Shown: piece after piece, positions 32,107-41,263 of the stretch
Layout: each line of letters begins with the position of its first letter
How positions within the stretch are numbered: position 1 is the stretch's first letter
NCBI RefSeq assembly: GCF_017908035.1
Contig: NZ_JAEQMU010000004.1
Coordinates: 62,001-126,000 of the forward strand
Reading direction: 5' to 3'
Source: Sphingobacterium tabacisoli
Lineage (GTDB): Bacteria > Bacteroidota > Bacteroidia > Sphingobacteriales > Sphingobacteriaceae
Length of the DNA: 64,000 nt
Translations under genes and position numbers: made by a program
The notes under the pieces: generated by a model
What the model was told of the DNA's origin: nothing
Database searches by the model: none
Seen by the model: the letters and a program-made list of their open reading frames with translations, nothing else

Positions 32107-34293
32107 GTGCTAAAACGCTTCCCCCACTATAAACAAATGGACATGATGGACTGTGGTGCCACCTGTCTACGTATCATATTCAAATACTACGGACAGCAGG
32201 TATCCATCCATAGGATCCGTAAGCTATGCCAGACCACCAAGAATGGGGTCAACCTGCTTGGTATATCCGAAGCCGCTGAAAAACTTGGCTTCCGCACCTA
32301 CGGTGTAAAATTAAGTCTCGAACAGCTTAACCAGATCGAACTACCGGCTATCTTACACTGGAACCAGAACCATTTTGTGGTACTCTATAAGATAAGAAGA
32401 GGTAAGTACTATATATCTGACCCTGCATCTGGATTGGTAACTTATACCGAAAAAGAGTTTGCCAAGAACTGGTTCTCCACCAAAGAACTACATGAAGGAC
32501 TATCATTACTACTGAGCCCCGGTCCCGATTTTTATCAGATAGATGAAGAAGAACCTGATCTAAAGTTAGGCTGGAGTAAGATGTTTACTTATTTCTACAA
32601 ATACCGAAAGCTTTTTATCCAGCTGATATTGGGTATGGTGCTAGGCACACTCCTATCGTTGATCGCACCGTTCCTGACCCAGTCGGTGGTGGATATCGGT
32701 ATCAATACCAAGAACATCAGTTTTATCAACCTGATCCTGATAGCACAACTGATGCTTTTTGTAGGCAGTACTGCAGTATCTTTTATCCGGTCCTGGATCA
32801 TGCTGCACATCAGTACGCGTGTCAATATATCGATCTTGACCGATCTACTGATCAAGATCATGAAGCTACCCATGAATTTCTTTGATTTAAAGACACACGG
32901 TGATATTATGCAGCGTATGTCGGATCAGCAGCGTATAGAATCCTTCCTGACCGGAAGCACGCTGAATACGTTATTCTCGCTGGTCAATATGCTGATATTT
33001 GGCTCGTTGCTTATCGTTTATAACGGAACCATCTTCATGGTATTCCTTATCGCTACTGCGCTGTACACGCTATGGATACTGGCCTTTATGAAGTATAGAC
33101 GGGAGCTGGACCATAAACGCTTTAAGATCGCTTCGGAGAACCAGACCTATATGGTGGAGATGATACAGAGCATGCAGGATATCAAACTCAATAATGCACA
33201 GAAACAAAAGCGTTGGGGATGGGAAGCGCTACAGGCTAAACTATTTAAATTTAAGGTGGAAAGTCTAGCCTTATCGCAGTATCAATCTGTCGGCTCTATG
33301 GCTATCAATCAGGCTAAAGGAATCCTGATCACCTATATCTCCGCTAAAGCGGTAATCGATGGGGACATTACTCTTGGGGGCATGATGGCCATACAGTATA
33401 TCGTGGGCATGGTATCTAATCCGGTAGAATCCCTGCTCGGATTCATGCAGTCCTATCAGGATGCGAAGATCAGTCTGGAGCGGCTCAATGAGATCTATGA
33501 AACGGAGGAAGAGGAAGATTTTCGTAAAGATTATCTGACTAAATTGCCAGAGGATAGAACCATTGAACTACGTAATCTGACATTCCGCTATTACGGTGCG
33601 GGCAACGAGCCTGTCTTTTCTAAACTGAACCTTTCCTTTCCATCTGGGCGCACGACAGCAATAGTCGGTGCCAGTGGTAGTGGAAAGACGACGATACTGA
33701 AGCTTCTGCTCCGTTACTATAACCCCGAGGAGGGAGAGATACTGGTCGGGGGGAAACGATTGGATCAGATCGATTTTAGCTTATGGCGGGATAGCTGTGG
33801 CTCGGTACTGCAGGAAAACTTTGTCTATGCGGATACCATCGAGCGTAATATCGCTATCAATGATGAATTCCCGAATGAAGAGAAGGTACAGAATGCAGTA
33901 CATATAGCGAATATGGAAGAGTTCATCCAGGATGAGCCTTTTGGACTGGCCACTAAGATAGGTACTGCGGGTAAAGGAATCAGTCAGGGACAGCGTCAGC
34001 GCCTGATGATAGCCCGGGCGGTATACAAGGACCCTGCTTTCATTTTTCTGGATGAAGCGACGAACTCGCTCGATGCCAACAATGAGAAGCAAATCGTAGA
34101 GAAACTGGATCGGTTCTTTGATCAGCGTACGGTGATTGTGGTAGCACACCGACTCAGTACCGTGCGCAATGCGGACAATATCATCGTTCTGGAAAAAGGG
34201 GAAGTGGTCGAACAGGGAACGCACAGCGAGCTGACTGCGAAGAAGGGGAAGTATTATGAACTAGTTAAGAACCAACTGGAATTAGGGAACTAA
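32107..34293 (+). CDS. C39-peptidase-containing ABC exporter (PCAT)
   Basis: About 728 residues. The GTG at 32107 gives MLKRFPHYKQMDMMDCGATC, the usual PCAT N-terminus; the TTG at 32098 would add three residues. The C39 domain has the catalytic Cys in MMDCGATCLR, His in WNQNHFVVLY and Asp in YISDPASG, so it should be active. Transmembrane helices lie at about 165-310. The ATPase has Walker A VGASGSGKTT, signature ISQGQRQRL, Walker B AFIFLDEAT and the H-loop AHRLSTV. It removes double-glycine leaders and exports the core. The only visible substrates are the five peptides upstream on the same strand. It is followed after 4 bp by the HlyD gene. Its GC content is higher than that of the peptide genes, so the two parts may have different histories. 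Confidence 0.96.
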   Translation: MLKRFPHYKQMDMMDCGATCLRIIFKYYGQQVSIHRIRKLCQTTKNGVNLLGISEAAEKLGFRTYGVKLSLEQLNQIELPAILHWNQNHFVVLYKIRRGKYYISDPASGLVTYTEKEFAKNWFSTKELHEGLSLLLSPGPDFYQIDEEEPDLKLGWSKMFTYFYKYRKLFIQLILGMVLGTLLSLIAPFLTQSVVDIGINTKNISFINLILIAQLMLFVGSTAVSFIRSWIMLHISTRVNISILTDLLIKIMKLPMNFFDLKTHGDIMQRMSDQQRIESFLTGSTLNTLFSLVNMLIFGSLLIVYNGTIFMVFLIATALYTLWILAFMKYRRELDHKRFKIASENQTYMVEMIQSMQDIKLNNAQKQKRWGWEALQAKLFKFKVESLALSQYQSVGSMAINQAKGILITYISAKAVIDGDITLGGMMAIQYIVGMVSNPVESLLGFMQSYQDAKISLERLNEIYETEEEEDFRKDYLTKLPEDRTIELRNLTFRYYGAGNEPVFSKLNLSFPSGRTTAIVGASGSGKTTILKLLLRYYNPEEGEILVGGKRLDQIDFSLWRDSCGSVLQENFVYADTIERNIAINDEFPNEEKVQNAVHIANMEEFIQDEPFGLATKIGTAGKGISQGQRQRLMIARAVYKDPAFIFLDEATNSLDANNEKQIVEKLDRFFDQRTVIVVAHRLSTVRNADNIIVLEKGEVVEQGTHSELTAKKGKYYELVKNQLELGN

Positions 34294-34297
34294 GAAT

Positions 34298-35575
34298 ATG
34301 GCTAAGAAAAACTATATAGACGAGGATATACATTCGGAGGATCTACAGGAAATTATTGCAAAACCGCCCTCCTGGCTTCTACGGAGAGGTATTTCGTTTA
34401 TCCTTTTAACGATATTGATGATTATCGGCCTTTCGGTATTCATCCGCTATCCGGAGATGGTGCCGGTATCTATGAAATTCAACACGAGTAATGCTCCGAA
34501 AGCTTTGGTCAGCAAGGTCAACGGAAACCTGGTCGGTATACTGATAAAAGAAGGACAATGGATAGAAAAAGGAACGGATGTAGCCTATCTGGAAAGCATA
34601 GCCGACCATAAGCAGGTCATTGATATACTGGAACGTCTACGCAAAATAAGGAACGAAGGCACCTCTATAAAGGATCTGGAAAACCTGGTCTCTCCTACCG
34701 AAATTGAGCTCGGTGAACTGCAGAGTAGCTATCAGAACTTCTATCTCTCCTATCTGAACTATAAAGCGGTAAACCGGGATGGTATATTTCAGAAAAGAAA
34801 GAACTTCATACAGAATGAGGTGCAGTATGTCAATGATCAGAACAGCCGTATCAAGCAGACCTATGATCTTCAGAAAAAAGAACTACAGCTTGCCGAAGCA
34901 GAATATGACAAGTACAGGTTACTGGCCGAGAAGAAAATCATAAGCCCATTGGAACTGCAACAGAAAGAAGCGATACTTCTTGCTAAAAGGCAGGCTATAC
35001 CACAGATGGAAAATACCCTGATCGGAAATCAGAGTAGTCTACTGGCTAAAGACAAAGAGCTATCGGAAATAAACAACCAGATGGTGGAAGAAGAAAAAAA
35101 GTTCTTTCAGTCCCTGAACACGTTTATCTCGGATGCCGAGAACTGGAAAAAACAATACGTGATCAGTACACAGTCCGATGGCTATCTGGTCTATGGTGAC
35201 TTCCTACAGGAAAACCAATTGGTCAAGACGGGGGATGTCCTATTCTATATCAACGCGGGTAAGGATGATTATTATGGCGAGGTCCTGCTACCCCAAACAG
35301 CTTCCTCGAGAGTCAAGAAGGAACAGGAGGTATTGATTAAAGTACGCAGCTATCCCTATCAGGAATATGGCTACCTGAAGGGTAAGGTGGATTATATTTC
35401 TGACATTCCGGTCAAGGACAGCTTATTCTTTTCTAAGATCACTCTCCTGCGTACCGACCAGGATTCGGTCATCAAGCTAAAACCTGGGATAATGGCTGAT
35501 GCTGAAATCATAACGGAGGATCAATCTATATTCAAAAGGATATGGTTAAATCTAACTAAATCGCTTAAATTTTAA
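34298..35575 (+). CDS. HlyD-family membrane-fusion (adaptor) protein
   Basis: 425 residues. One N-terminal membrane helix (about 30-50, SFILLTILMIIGLSVFIRY) is followed by a lipoyl-like half (VSKVNGNLVGILIKEGQWIE), a long coiled coil at about 125-290 (KRQAIPQMENTLIGNQSSLL) and the second half with VISTQSDGYLVYGDF and a beta-barrel. It connects the PCAT in the inner membrane to TolC in the outer membrane. It starts 4 bp after the PCAT stop, so the two are translated from one message, and it ends before a bidirectional terminator. Confidence 0.95.
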   Translation: MAKKNYIDEDIHSEDLQEIIAKPPSWLLRRGISFILLTILMIIGLSVFIRYPEMVPVSMKFNTSNAPKALVSKVNGNLVGILIKEGQWIEKGTDVAYLESIADHKQVIDILERLRKIRNEGTSIKDLENLVSPTEIELGELQSSYQNFYLSYLNYKAVNRDGIFQKRKNFIQNEVQYVNDQNSRIKQTYDLQKKELQLAEAEYDKYRLLAEKKIISPLELQQKEAILLAKRQAIPQMENTLIGNQSSLLAKDKELSEINNQMVEEEKKFFQSLNTFISDAENWKKQYVISTQSDGYLVYGDFLQENQLVKTGDVLFYINAGKDDYYGEVLLPQTASSRVKKEQEVLIKVRSYPYQEYGYLKGKVDYISDIPVKDSLFFSKITLLRTDQDSVIKLKPGIMADAEIITEDQSIFKRIWLNLTKSLKF

Positions 35576-35680
35576 GCTATATTACAAGAAAACAGATGCT
35601 AACGATCAAAGCCATTACACCATCGAATCTCGCAATTAAGCACTTCTACTAAAAACAAGAAGGAGATAACGAAAATATAA

Positions 35681-35711
35681 AAGCCATCCCAAATTTACTT
35701 CGGGATGGCTT
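35681..35711. terminator. Bidirectional terminator between exporter and thioredoxin operon
   Basis: AAGCCATCCC pairs with GGGATGGCTT (10 bp) with an 11-nt loop. It lies between the convergent HlyD (plus) and thioredoxin (minus) genes. Confidence 0.8.
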
Positions 35712-35817
35712 AGAATAATATTATGAGGTGCTGTTAAGCTCCTCGTCAGTGATGCTCTAATCTACAAATAGGTCGATTGTGCTTCAAAAAAAAGGATAAC
35801 CCAATGCAAGAAAAACC

Positions 35818-38100
35818 CTAAAACTTAAATACCTCTTTTAGCTTGGCATCCAAATCAGCATCTGTACCTGCTCCGCTGGCATAGCGCCCAATGATTACGC
35901 CATCGGGACCGACCAGGATCTTGCTTGGCAAAGTATGAATACCATAGGCTTCGGATTTGTCTTCCGACTTGTCATAGCGGCCATTTTCCATTTTCTTGAG
36001 ACCACGCAGCACATGTTTCCAGACACCTATTTTGTCCTGCTCTACGGCTTTGCGCCAGGCCGCATGATTGCTGTCATCATCGGATACGCCGATAATCTCA
36101 AAGCCTTTCTTTTTGTACTTGCTGTAGAGTTGTAGCAAGTGTGGATTACCCTTGCGGCAAGGCACGCACCAGCTAGCCCAAAAGTCAATCAATACGTATT
36201 GTCCTCTATAGTCCGACAGCCTTAGTAGCTTTCCATTGATATCCGGTCCCGAGAAATCGGCAGCTATTCCACCCGGAGATCCCCCTTGTAGATTCTTGAT
36301 TTCGTTCTTCAGTTCCTGTCCTGCGGCAGAATTCCGATTCTCATCGTTCATTTTACCATAAAAATCTTGAAGTTCTTCGAGGCTCAGGCTACTGAAATAG
36401 CCCCGCAGACGATTCGCTGTGATGATGGAGTTGGGGTGTTTGCGCATATAAGCCAGGTTTTTCTCCTGCATCGCTTTGTAGTAAGGAGCCATGTCCGCGC
36501 GCAATTGCTCACACTCTTCCAGTTTGGCATTTAATACTGCCTCGTTGGCTCCCTCTTTTTTAAGCTTGCCATAGGCCATACTTTTCTTATTGTATTCCTC
36601 GCTTATCGGCTTTAACAGATTAAGTTCTTCTGAGGTCAGGCTATTGAACAATACATTTTCATCCTGAACCTTCGAACCTGTTATGTTGAAAGCCTTCGGT
36701 TGGCCAGTATCTCCCGTGAGGCTGATAATGCCGGGCTCAACATAGAAACTCAAATAGCTGTCAAAGGATTGTGGAGCGCCTTCCTTATCTTTGATATAAT
36801 AAGCCCTCGCCTCGACCGGCGATGCGATTTTGCCAATGTAGCTAAAGACGCCGTTAAAAATGCGTACACTGTCCTTGACGGTCTTTCCATCGGCACCTTC
36901 ATACTGGATATGGAATGCCGTAGCCTGCCCCGTATTCGCTACCTTACCTGTGAGTACAAAGGTGTTTCTATCTAGCTGCGAAGTGCCCAGTAATTCCTCT
37001 AGCTTTTCCTGGAGTTTGTCCCCTCTCAGATTTTTTGCGATGATAGTTCCGTTTGGATCGATCAATAGATTAGAAGGAATCGATTTTATATCGTATAATA
37101 CGCCTACCTCATTTTTCCATCCTTTCAGATCAGAAACATGTGTCCATCGCAGATTATCGGTATGTATTGCTTCCATCCAACGGTTATGTTGGCCTGGATT
37201 ATCAAACGATATGCCTAATACCGTAAAATTCTTGTTCTTATATTGTTGATAAGCAGCTACCACATGTGGATTCTCCACTCGACAAGGCACACACCAGCTG
37301 GCCCAAAAATCGATAAGTACGTATTTACCTTTGAAATCACTCAGGGAAATTAGCTTGCCCAAGGTGTCCGCCTGCGCGAAGGGCAAGGCAGTACGGCCTA
37401 TCCCAGTCAGCTTTTCCGTCTTGATACTGTGCTCGATGTTTTTAACCGGTATATTGTTTTTGGCCTGTGGACTTACCTGTTGCAGCAATTCATCTACGCT
37501 AGCTAGATTATTGCGATCGCGCAAACTGAAGAACATAGGGTAGGCTATGCCGGGACTTTTTTTGTGCTTCAACACAAAGACCTGGTCCAACTCCTTTTGT
37601 TCCGCATTTTTAGCATCTATAGCGGCGCGTAATTCGGTTAGCTTGTCAGTCTTTTTGCTGGCTTGGGCCTCCTCGTATTGTTTGTACAGTGCATCGAGAC
37701 CTGTCGCCTTGGGACGATTCTGAAATTGATTGTAATAATCGGCGAGCTTACCGCCAGCGAATTTCGCTTCTTTAATCTCGGCTGTCTTGCTATTGATCGT
37801 TAGTTTACCTTTTTCCAAATAGAGGAATGCTCCATTCATCTGACCGGACGCATCTCGCTTGCCGACTTGTAGGATATAAAAATCGCCTTCCCCCTCGGGA
37901 ATGTTCAGCTCAAATTTGAACCCCTTGTCGGTTTGCTGTACCGAATCCTTTTGCCGATTAGTCAGTCCCGACAGGTAGATCCATTCGTCTTTTGCTAAGC
38001 CACCGAGTTTACCACTGATTAGGGTATTCGGTTGTTGCGCAAATACCTGTCCTGCTAGGGTGAAGACGGCTAAGGATAATGTAATTAGCTGTTTTTTCAT
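35818..38100 (-). CDS. Tandem DUF4369-thioredoxin (TlpA-like) protein with two CxxC domains
   Basis: 760 residues, about twice the normal length, with signal peptide (LITLSLAVFTLAGQVFAQ). It holds two thioredoxin domains. The first has LIDFWASWCVPCRVENPH (CxxC near 270) and cis-Pro IKSIPSNLL. The second has LIDFWASWCVPCRKGNPH (near 645) and IHTLPSKIL. Each is preceded by a DUF4369-like beta domain (LISGKLGGLAKDEWIYLSGL; VLTGKVANTGQATAFHIQY). The repeat suggests internal duplication. It would act as a periplasmic thiol reductant or isomerase. It is the last gene of the sigma/FecR/SusCD locus at 35818-48275, 12 bp after the next TlpA gene. Confidence 0.92.
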   Translation of the reverse strand: MKKQLITLSLAVFTLAGQVFAQQPNTLISGKLGGLAKDEWIYLSGLTNRQKDSVQQTDKGFKFELNIPEGEGDFYILQVGKRDASGQMNGAFLYLEKGKLTINSKTAEIKEAKFAGGKLADYYNQFQNRPKATGLDALYKQYEEAQASKKTDKLTELRAAIDAKNAEQKELDQVFVLKHKKSPGIAYPMFFSLRDRNNLASVDELLQQVSPQAKNNIPVKNIEHSIKTEKLTGIGRTALPFAQADTLGKLISLSDFKGKYVLIDFWASWCVPCRVENPHVVAAYQQYKNKNFTVLGISFDNPGQHNRWMEAIHTDNLRWTHVSDLKGWKNEVGVLYDIKSIPSNLLIDPNGTIIAKNLRGDKLQEKLEELLGTSQLDRNTFVLTGKVANTGQATAFHIQYEGADGKTVKDSVRIFNGVFSYIGKIASPVEARAYYIKDKEGAPQSFDSYLSFYVEPGIISLTGDTGQPKAFNITGSKVQDENVLFNSLTSEELNLLKPISEEYNKKSMAYGKLKKEGANEAVLNAKLEECEQLRADMAPYYKAMQEKNLAYMRKHPNSIITANRLRGYFSSLSLEELQDFYGKMNDENRNSAAGQELKNEIKNLQGGSPGGIAADFSGPDINGKLLRLSDYRGQYVLIDFWASWCVPCRKGNPHLLQLYSKYKKKGFEIIGVSDDDSNHAAWRKAVEQDKIGVWKHVLRGLKKMENGRYDKSEDKSEAYGIHTLPSKILVGPDGVIIGRYASGAGTDADLDAKLKEVFKF

Positions 38101-38112
38101 GAGAATTTTCTT

Positions 38113-39216
38113 TTAATTCTTTTTTAGCTTACCGAGCTTCTCCTTGTACCCTTCCACAGTATAATCAAATACCCGGCCTTTATATTGATCATCCTTTAGT
38201 TCTTCCTGCCCTTTGGCAACGGCCTGCTCCAATGTAGAAATAGCACTATTAATATCCCCTATTTTAACATAGGCATCCGCTACTTTGTCTAGAATCATGG
38301 AGTTTGCACTAGGGTTACTTTTTAACCAATCAATAGCCGTTTGATAACTACTTTTGTCAAGCCCATCCTGTTCCAATACCATCATAGCAAGACTCGGTTT
38401 AAAATTTGGAGAATCTTTCAACATAATATCAGCATATGCAAAAGCTTCCTTCTCCGACTTTTTTGTTAGCAATGTCTCAAACATTCTCGACTGTAAAGCT
38501 CCTTTTAGATACGGAATTTCTTTCGTACCATCTTCAATCGCTTGTGCTAGCTTTTCGAAATCAGCCACATCGGCGGCATCTTTGACCGCCTTGAAGATCC
38601 TATCCATCTGTTCATTCTGCTTATTTGAAGCCTGCTGTCTTTTTGCATAAACACCTTTAAACCCTTCTATGTCCCATGTCCCATTGACAAGACTATCTAA
38701 AGGTCCATCCAGCTTAATTGGGTGACCAATCCATTGTATGACGCCATCTTTTATGACAATAGTCGATGGTATTCCCTTCTGCCCTGCGGCCAACAACCAT
38801 TTGTTGCCCATATGCTGTGCATTATTATCTACAATAACATTATAAGCCATGCGGTCCCCACTGGCATTTACAAATTTTTCGACTGCTGGTATAGCGGATT
38901 CATACGGTTGATCTTTGTTTTTCTCCCATACATTGACACCTACTATTTTTGCCTTACCTTCGTACTTCTTAGCCAGTTCAGACAGATGTGGCATAGCCGC
39001 AATACATGGACCGCACCAGGTAGCCCAGAATTCAAAAACATAGACCATATTCTTCTCACCCATCGTGAAAGGAGTGCCTTTGATCCATTTGGAGTACTGT
39101 AACTCCGGGGCCTTATCACCGACCGTCAATACTGCTGCATTACCCGTTTGTGCAAAAACCTGGGATAGCTGCGCTAACCCAAGGATTAATACTGTTAATA
39201 TTGATTTTAAATTCAT
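38113..39216 (-). CDS. TlpA-family periplasmic thioredoxin with helical C-terminal extension
   Basis: 367 residues with signal peptide (LTVLILGLAQLSQVFAQ). The thioredoxin domain occupies about 25-185, with YVFEFWATWCGPCIAAMPHL (CxxC near 67) and a cis-Pro in KGIPSTIV. The rest is TPR-like helical (LAMMVLEQDGLDKSSYQTAI, AISTLEQAVAKGQEE). It probably reduces disulfides in the periplasm. It is the penultimate gene of the locus, between the DsbD-N-like and the double thioredoxin genes. Confidence 0.92.
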   Translation of the reverse strand: MNLKSILTVLILGLAQLSQVFAQTGNAAVLTVGDKAPELQYSKWIKGTPFTMGEKNMVYVFEFWATWCGPCIAAMPHLSELAKKYEGKAKIVGVNVWEKNKDQPYESAIPAVEKFVNASGDRMAYNVIVDNNAQHMGNKWLLAAGQKGIPSTIVIKDGVIQWIGHPIKLDGPLDSLVNGTWDIEGFKGVYAKRQQASNKQNEQMDRIFKAVKDAADVADFEKLAQAIEDGTKEIPYLKGALQSRMFETLLTKKSEKEAFAYADIMLKDSPNFKPSLAMMVLEQDGLDKSSYQTAIDWLKSNPSANSMILDKVADAYVKIGDINSAISTLEQAVAKGQEELKDDQYKGRVFDYTVEGYKEKLGKLKKN

Positions 39217-39252
39217 ATCATTTGATTTTAAATTACCCTATATGAGTTCGTT

Positions 39253-39753
39253 TTAATTAGACTTGAGCTCTAACTTCACTTCTACCGGAGGAAGACATTG
39301 CTTATGATCACAGGTTTGGTAATATAACCCGGTACTGATTAGACTTCCCTTTTCCGCCTTGCCTGCTACCTTCTGAACAAACCATGCCCCTTCTTCATGG
39401 ATCAGCACATTGGGATCACTTACGTAACCAATAGGATCGCTACACTTCCACGCTCCTGACTTGACCAATCCCTGAGGTAGGATTAGTAAGTTTTTCAGTT
39501 GTACATAGGGTGCATTGTCTGGTACATATTGGTAAATGTGCCATTCAGGAGCCATACGAACCTTCACGATGACAGCTAGACTATCACCTTCAGAAACTAA
39601 AGTCGCCTTGAGTGCAACAGGATCACGTTCCGTAGGCTCATCACAAGGGAGCATCGTTATTGCCATAGCAATTTTCTGATCCAAAATCGATTGACTTCTA
39701 GTATAAGGAACCAGTACAAAAAATAGGACTAAAAAACTGAAAATCGTTTTCAT
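39253..39753 (-). CDS. DsbD N-terminal-domain-like secreted protein
   Basis: 166 residues: signal peptide (FSFLVLFFVLVPYTRSQ) followed by a single domain like the alpha domain of DsbD, with VKVRMAPEWHIYQYVP in the middle and YYQTCDHKQCLPPVEV at the end. In DsbD the two cysteines of C-x-x-x-x-C-L-P-P exchange electrons with partner proteins. Here the membrane and thioredoxin parts are absent, but thioredoxin proteins are encoded next door. Its start overlaps the end of the preceding gene by 4 bp (ATGA), so translation is coupled. Confidence 0.85.
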   Translation of the reverse strand: MKTIFSFLVLFFVLVPYTRSQSILDQKIAMAITMLPCDEPTERDPVALKATLVSEGDSLAVIVKVRMAPEWHIYQYVPDNAPYVQLKNLLILPQGLVKSGAWKCSDPIGYVSDPNVLIHEEGAWFVQKVAGKAEKGSLISTGLYYQTCDHKQCLPPVEVKLELKSN

Positions 39754-41261
39754 AGGCTATATGTATCTACCATAAATCTGTAACCATCGGTCTCGGTGAA
39801 GAAGAGCTTTTTTCTATTTTGTGAAAGCCAGTTTTCCCAATCTTTGGCCGTTGTAAAATCCTTCGCCGTATAGCGTTTTAATACCCGAAGTGCTAAATCG
39901 CTACGGTCTCCTTTTTTTAACATCGCTATACAAGCGTCCAGAAGTCTGACATCGTGATTGGAGATCCCTATCTGCTGCACATCTTCGTCTATGGCATAGG
40001 TAAAAAACTCATTGGGATCACAATACATATAGTTTATATTTTCGTTCATGTATTTCTGATAAGCCTCAGCATCTGTACCAAATTGGTCTGCCCATTTGCC
40101 CATTCGTCTTTTTAAAAATACGTCTAACCCTTCTATTTTTTGATCACGACCTGCATACTGCAATTGTTGTTCTTCTTCAGAACTCAATTGCTCACCTGAT
40201 GCCTTTTTTGTATCGAGACGTTTTCGTGTTTCTGCATTCAGCTTATTAAACGCTGTCATCGAGGCCACATAATCATCATAACTCTCCTTGTTCGTACCAG
40301 CAATATTCTCCCGGATGTCATCTGTCGTTGCCATACGATCATTGTATTTTCGTGCAATAGGAGTCCGTCCTTCAAACTGCGCCATGTAAGCTACGGTATT
40401 CACAAATACCTTCTTCCCTTCCTCGGTCATTCCTTCCGGTGATGCTCCAAAACCCCATAAAAAGAAATTACCATGTCGGCCAAGTGCTACCGCTCCCACA
40501 TCTTTCTGGCACACACCACTGGAAATAATCTCCGTATCGGGTGACTCGCTGAATCTATTCCCTCTAGACACTAAACCAATTCGCGTATCTCGTGAGTCTA
40601 AATAACCACTTTTATCCACGCGCCACATGGGCAATTCTTTCGGAAGGTTTTTCCCAGAAGCATAATGGAATACGCCTTCTGGAGTCGGTTTATTGACAAA
40701 GGTTGGTGATACCTTTTCCAAAGGGCCTTTAAAGATAGCATGATTGCTCTTCACGTGATGAGCGTCTGCATCTAAACACAGACACAGCCAGTCTATTTTC
40801 AAGCCTATAGCACGCCCCATCTGATCGGATGTGCTGGCGATAAATACCACAGGTTTTGAAAAGTCATCTGGCAGGTACTTTGCCGATTTGTAGACGCGCT
40901 TGCCGTCAGCGCCGACTTCATTGACTGCGGGCTCAATTGGTGTCGTCGGGAAGTCGAATATCGTCACATCATAAGCTTCGGAATCCGACGTTTTCCAATC
41001 TCTTACATCCATCGTTTTGACTTCAGAGAAGTAAGTAGACAACAATTGCCTAAATGCAGGCATACGAATCGGATATTCAGCTTTGAACCCCGCTTCCGAC
41101 ATGCCCCCGGGCCCCATACGCCCCTTGTCCCAGGTGGGCATGGGTTTAGACGGATCGTAACCTACAAATAAGACTTTAAGTCCCTTGACTGTTGACTTTT
41201 GTGCTCTTGCCCCTCCAAACGGGAGGGTAAGGACTAGTATAAATAATAAAAAGTTTTTCAT
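39750..41261 (-). CDS. Secreted protein of the thioredoxin-type SusCD locus (ThuA/GATase-like N-terminus possible)
   Basis: 503 residues with signal peptide (LLFILVLTLPFGGARAQ). I do not recognise it firmly. The N-terminal 290 residues (VKGLKVLFVGYDPSKPMPTW, VTIFDFPTTPIEP, HGNFFLWGFGASPEGMTEEG) resemble a Rossmann/ThuA-like glutamine-amidotransferase fold. The C-terminal 200 residues are helical and charged (KKASGEQLSSEEEQQLQYAG). Conserved Cys/His pairs (DWLCLCLDADAHH, SSGVCQKDVG) are notable in a redox locus. It is followed, overlapping by 4 bp, by the DsbD-N-like gene, and preceded by SusD with a 2-bp gap. Confidence 0.6.
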   Translation of the reverse strand: MKNFLLFILVLTLPFGGARAQKSTVKGLKVLFVGYDPSKPMPTWDKGRMGPGGMSEAGFKAEYPIRMPAFRQLLSTYFSEVKTMDVRDWKTSDSEAYDVTIFDFPTTPIEPAVNEVGADGKRVYKSAKYLPDDFSKPVVFIASTSDQMGRAIGLKIDWLCLCLDADAHHVKSNHAIFKGPLEKVSPTFVNKPTPEGVFHYASGKNLPKELPMWRVDKSGYLDSRDTRIGLVSRGNRFSESPDTEIISSGVCQKDVGAVALGRHGNFFLWGFGASPEGMTEEGKKVFVNTVAYMAQFEGRTPIARKYNDRMATTDDIRENIAGTNKESYDDYVASMTAFNKLNAETRKRLDTKKASGEQLSSEEEQQLQYAGRDQKIEGLDVFLKRRMGKWADQFGTDAEAYQKYMNENINYMYCDPNEFFTYAIDEDVQQIGISNHDVRLLDACIAMLKKGDRSDLALRVLKRYTAKDFTTAKDWENWLSQNRKKLFFTETDGYRFMVDTYSL

Positions 41262-41263
41262 AA

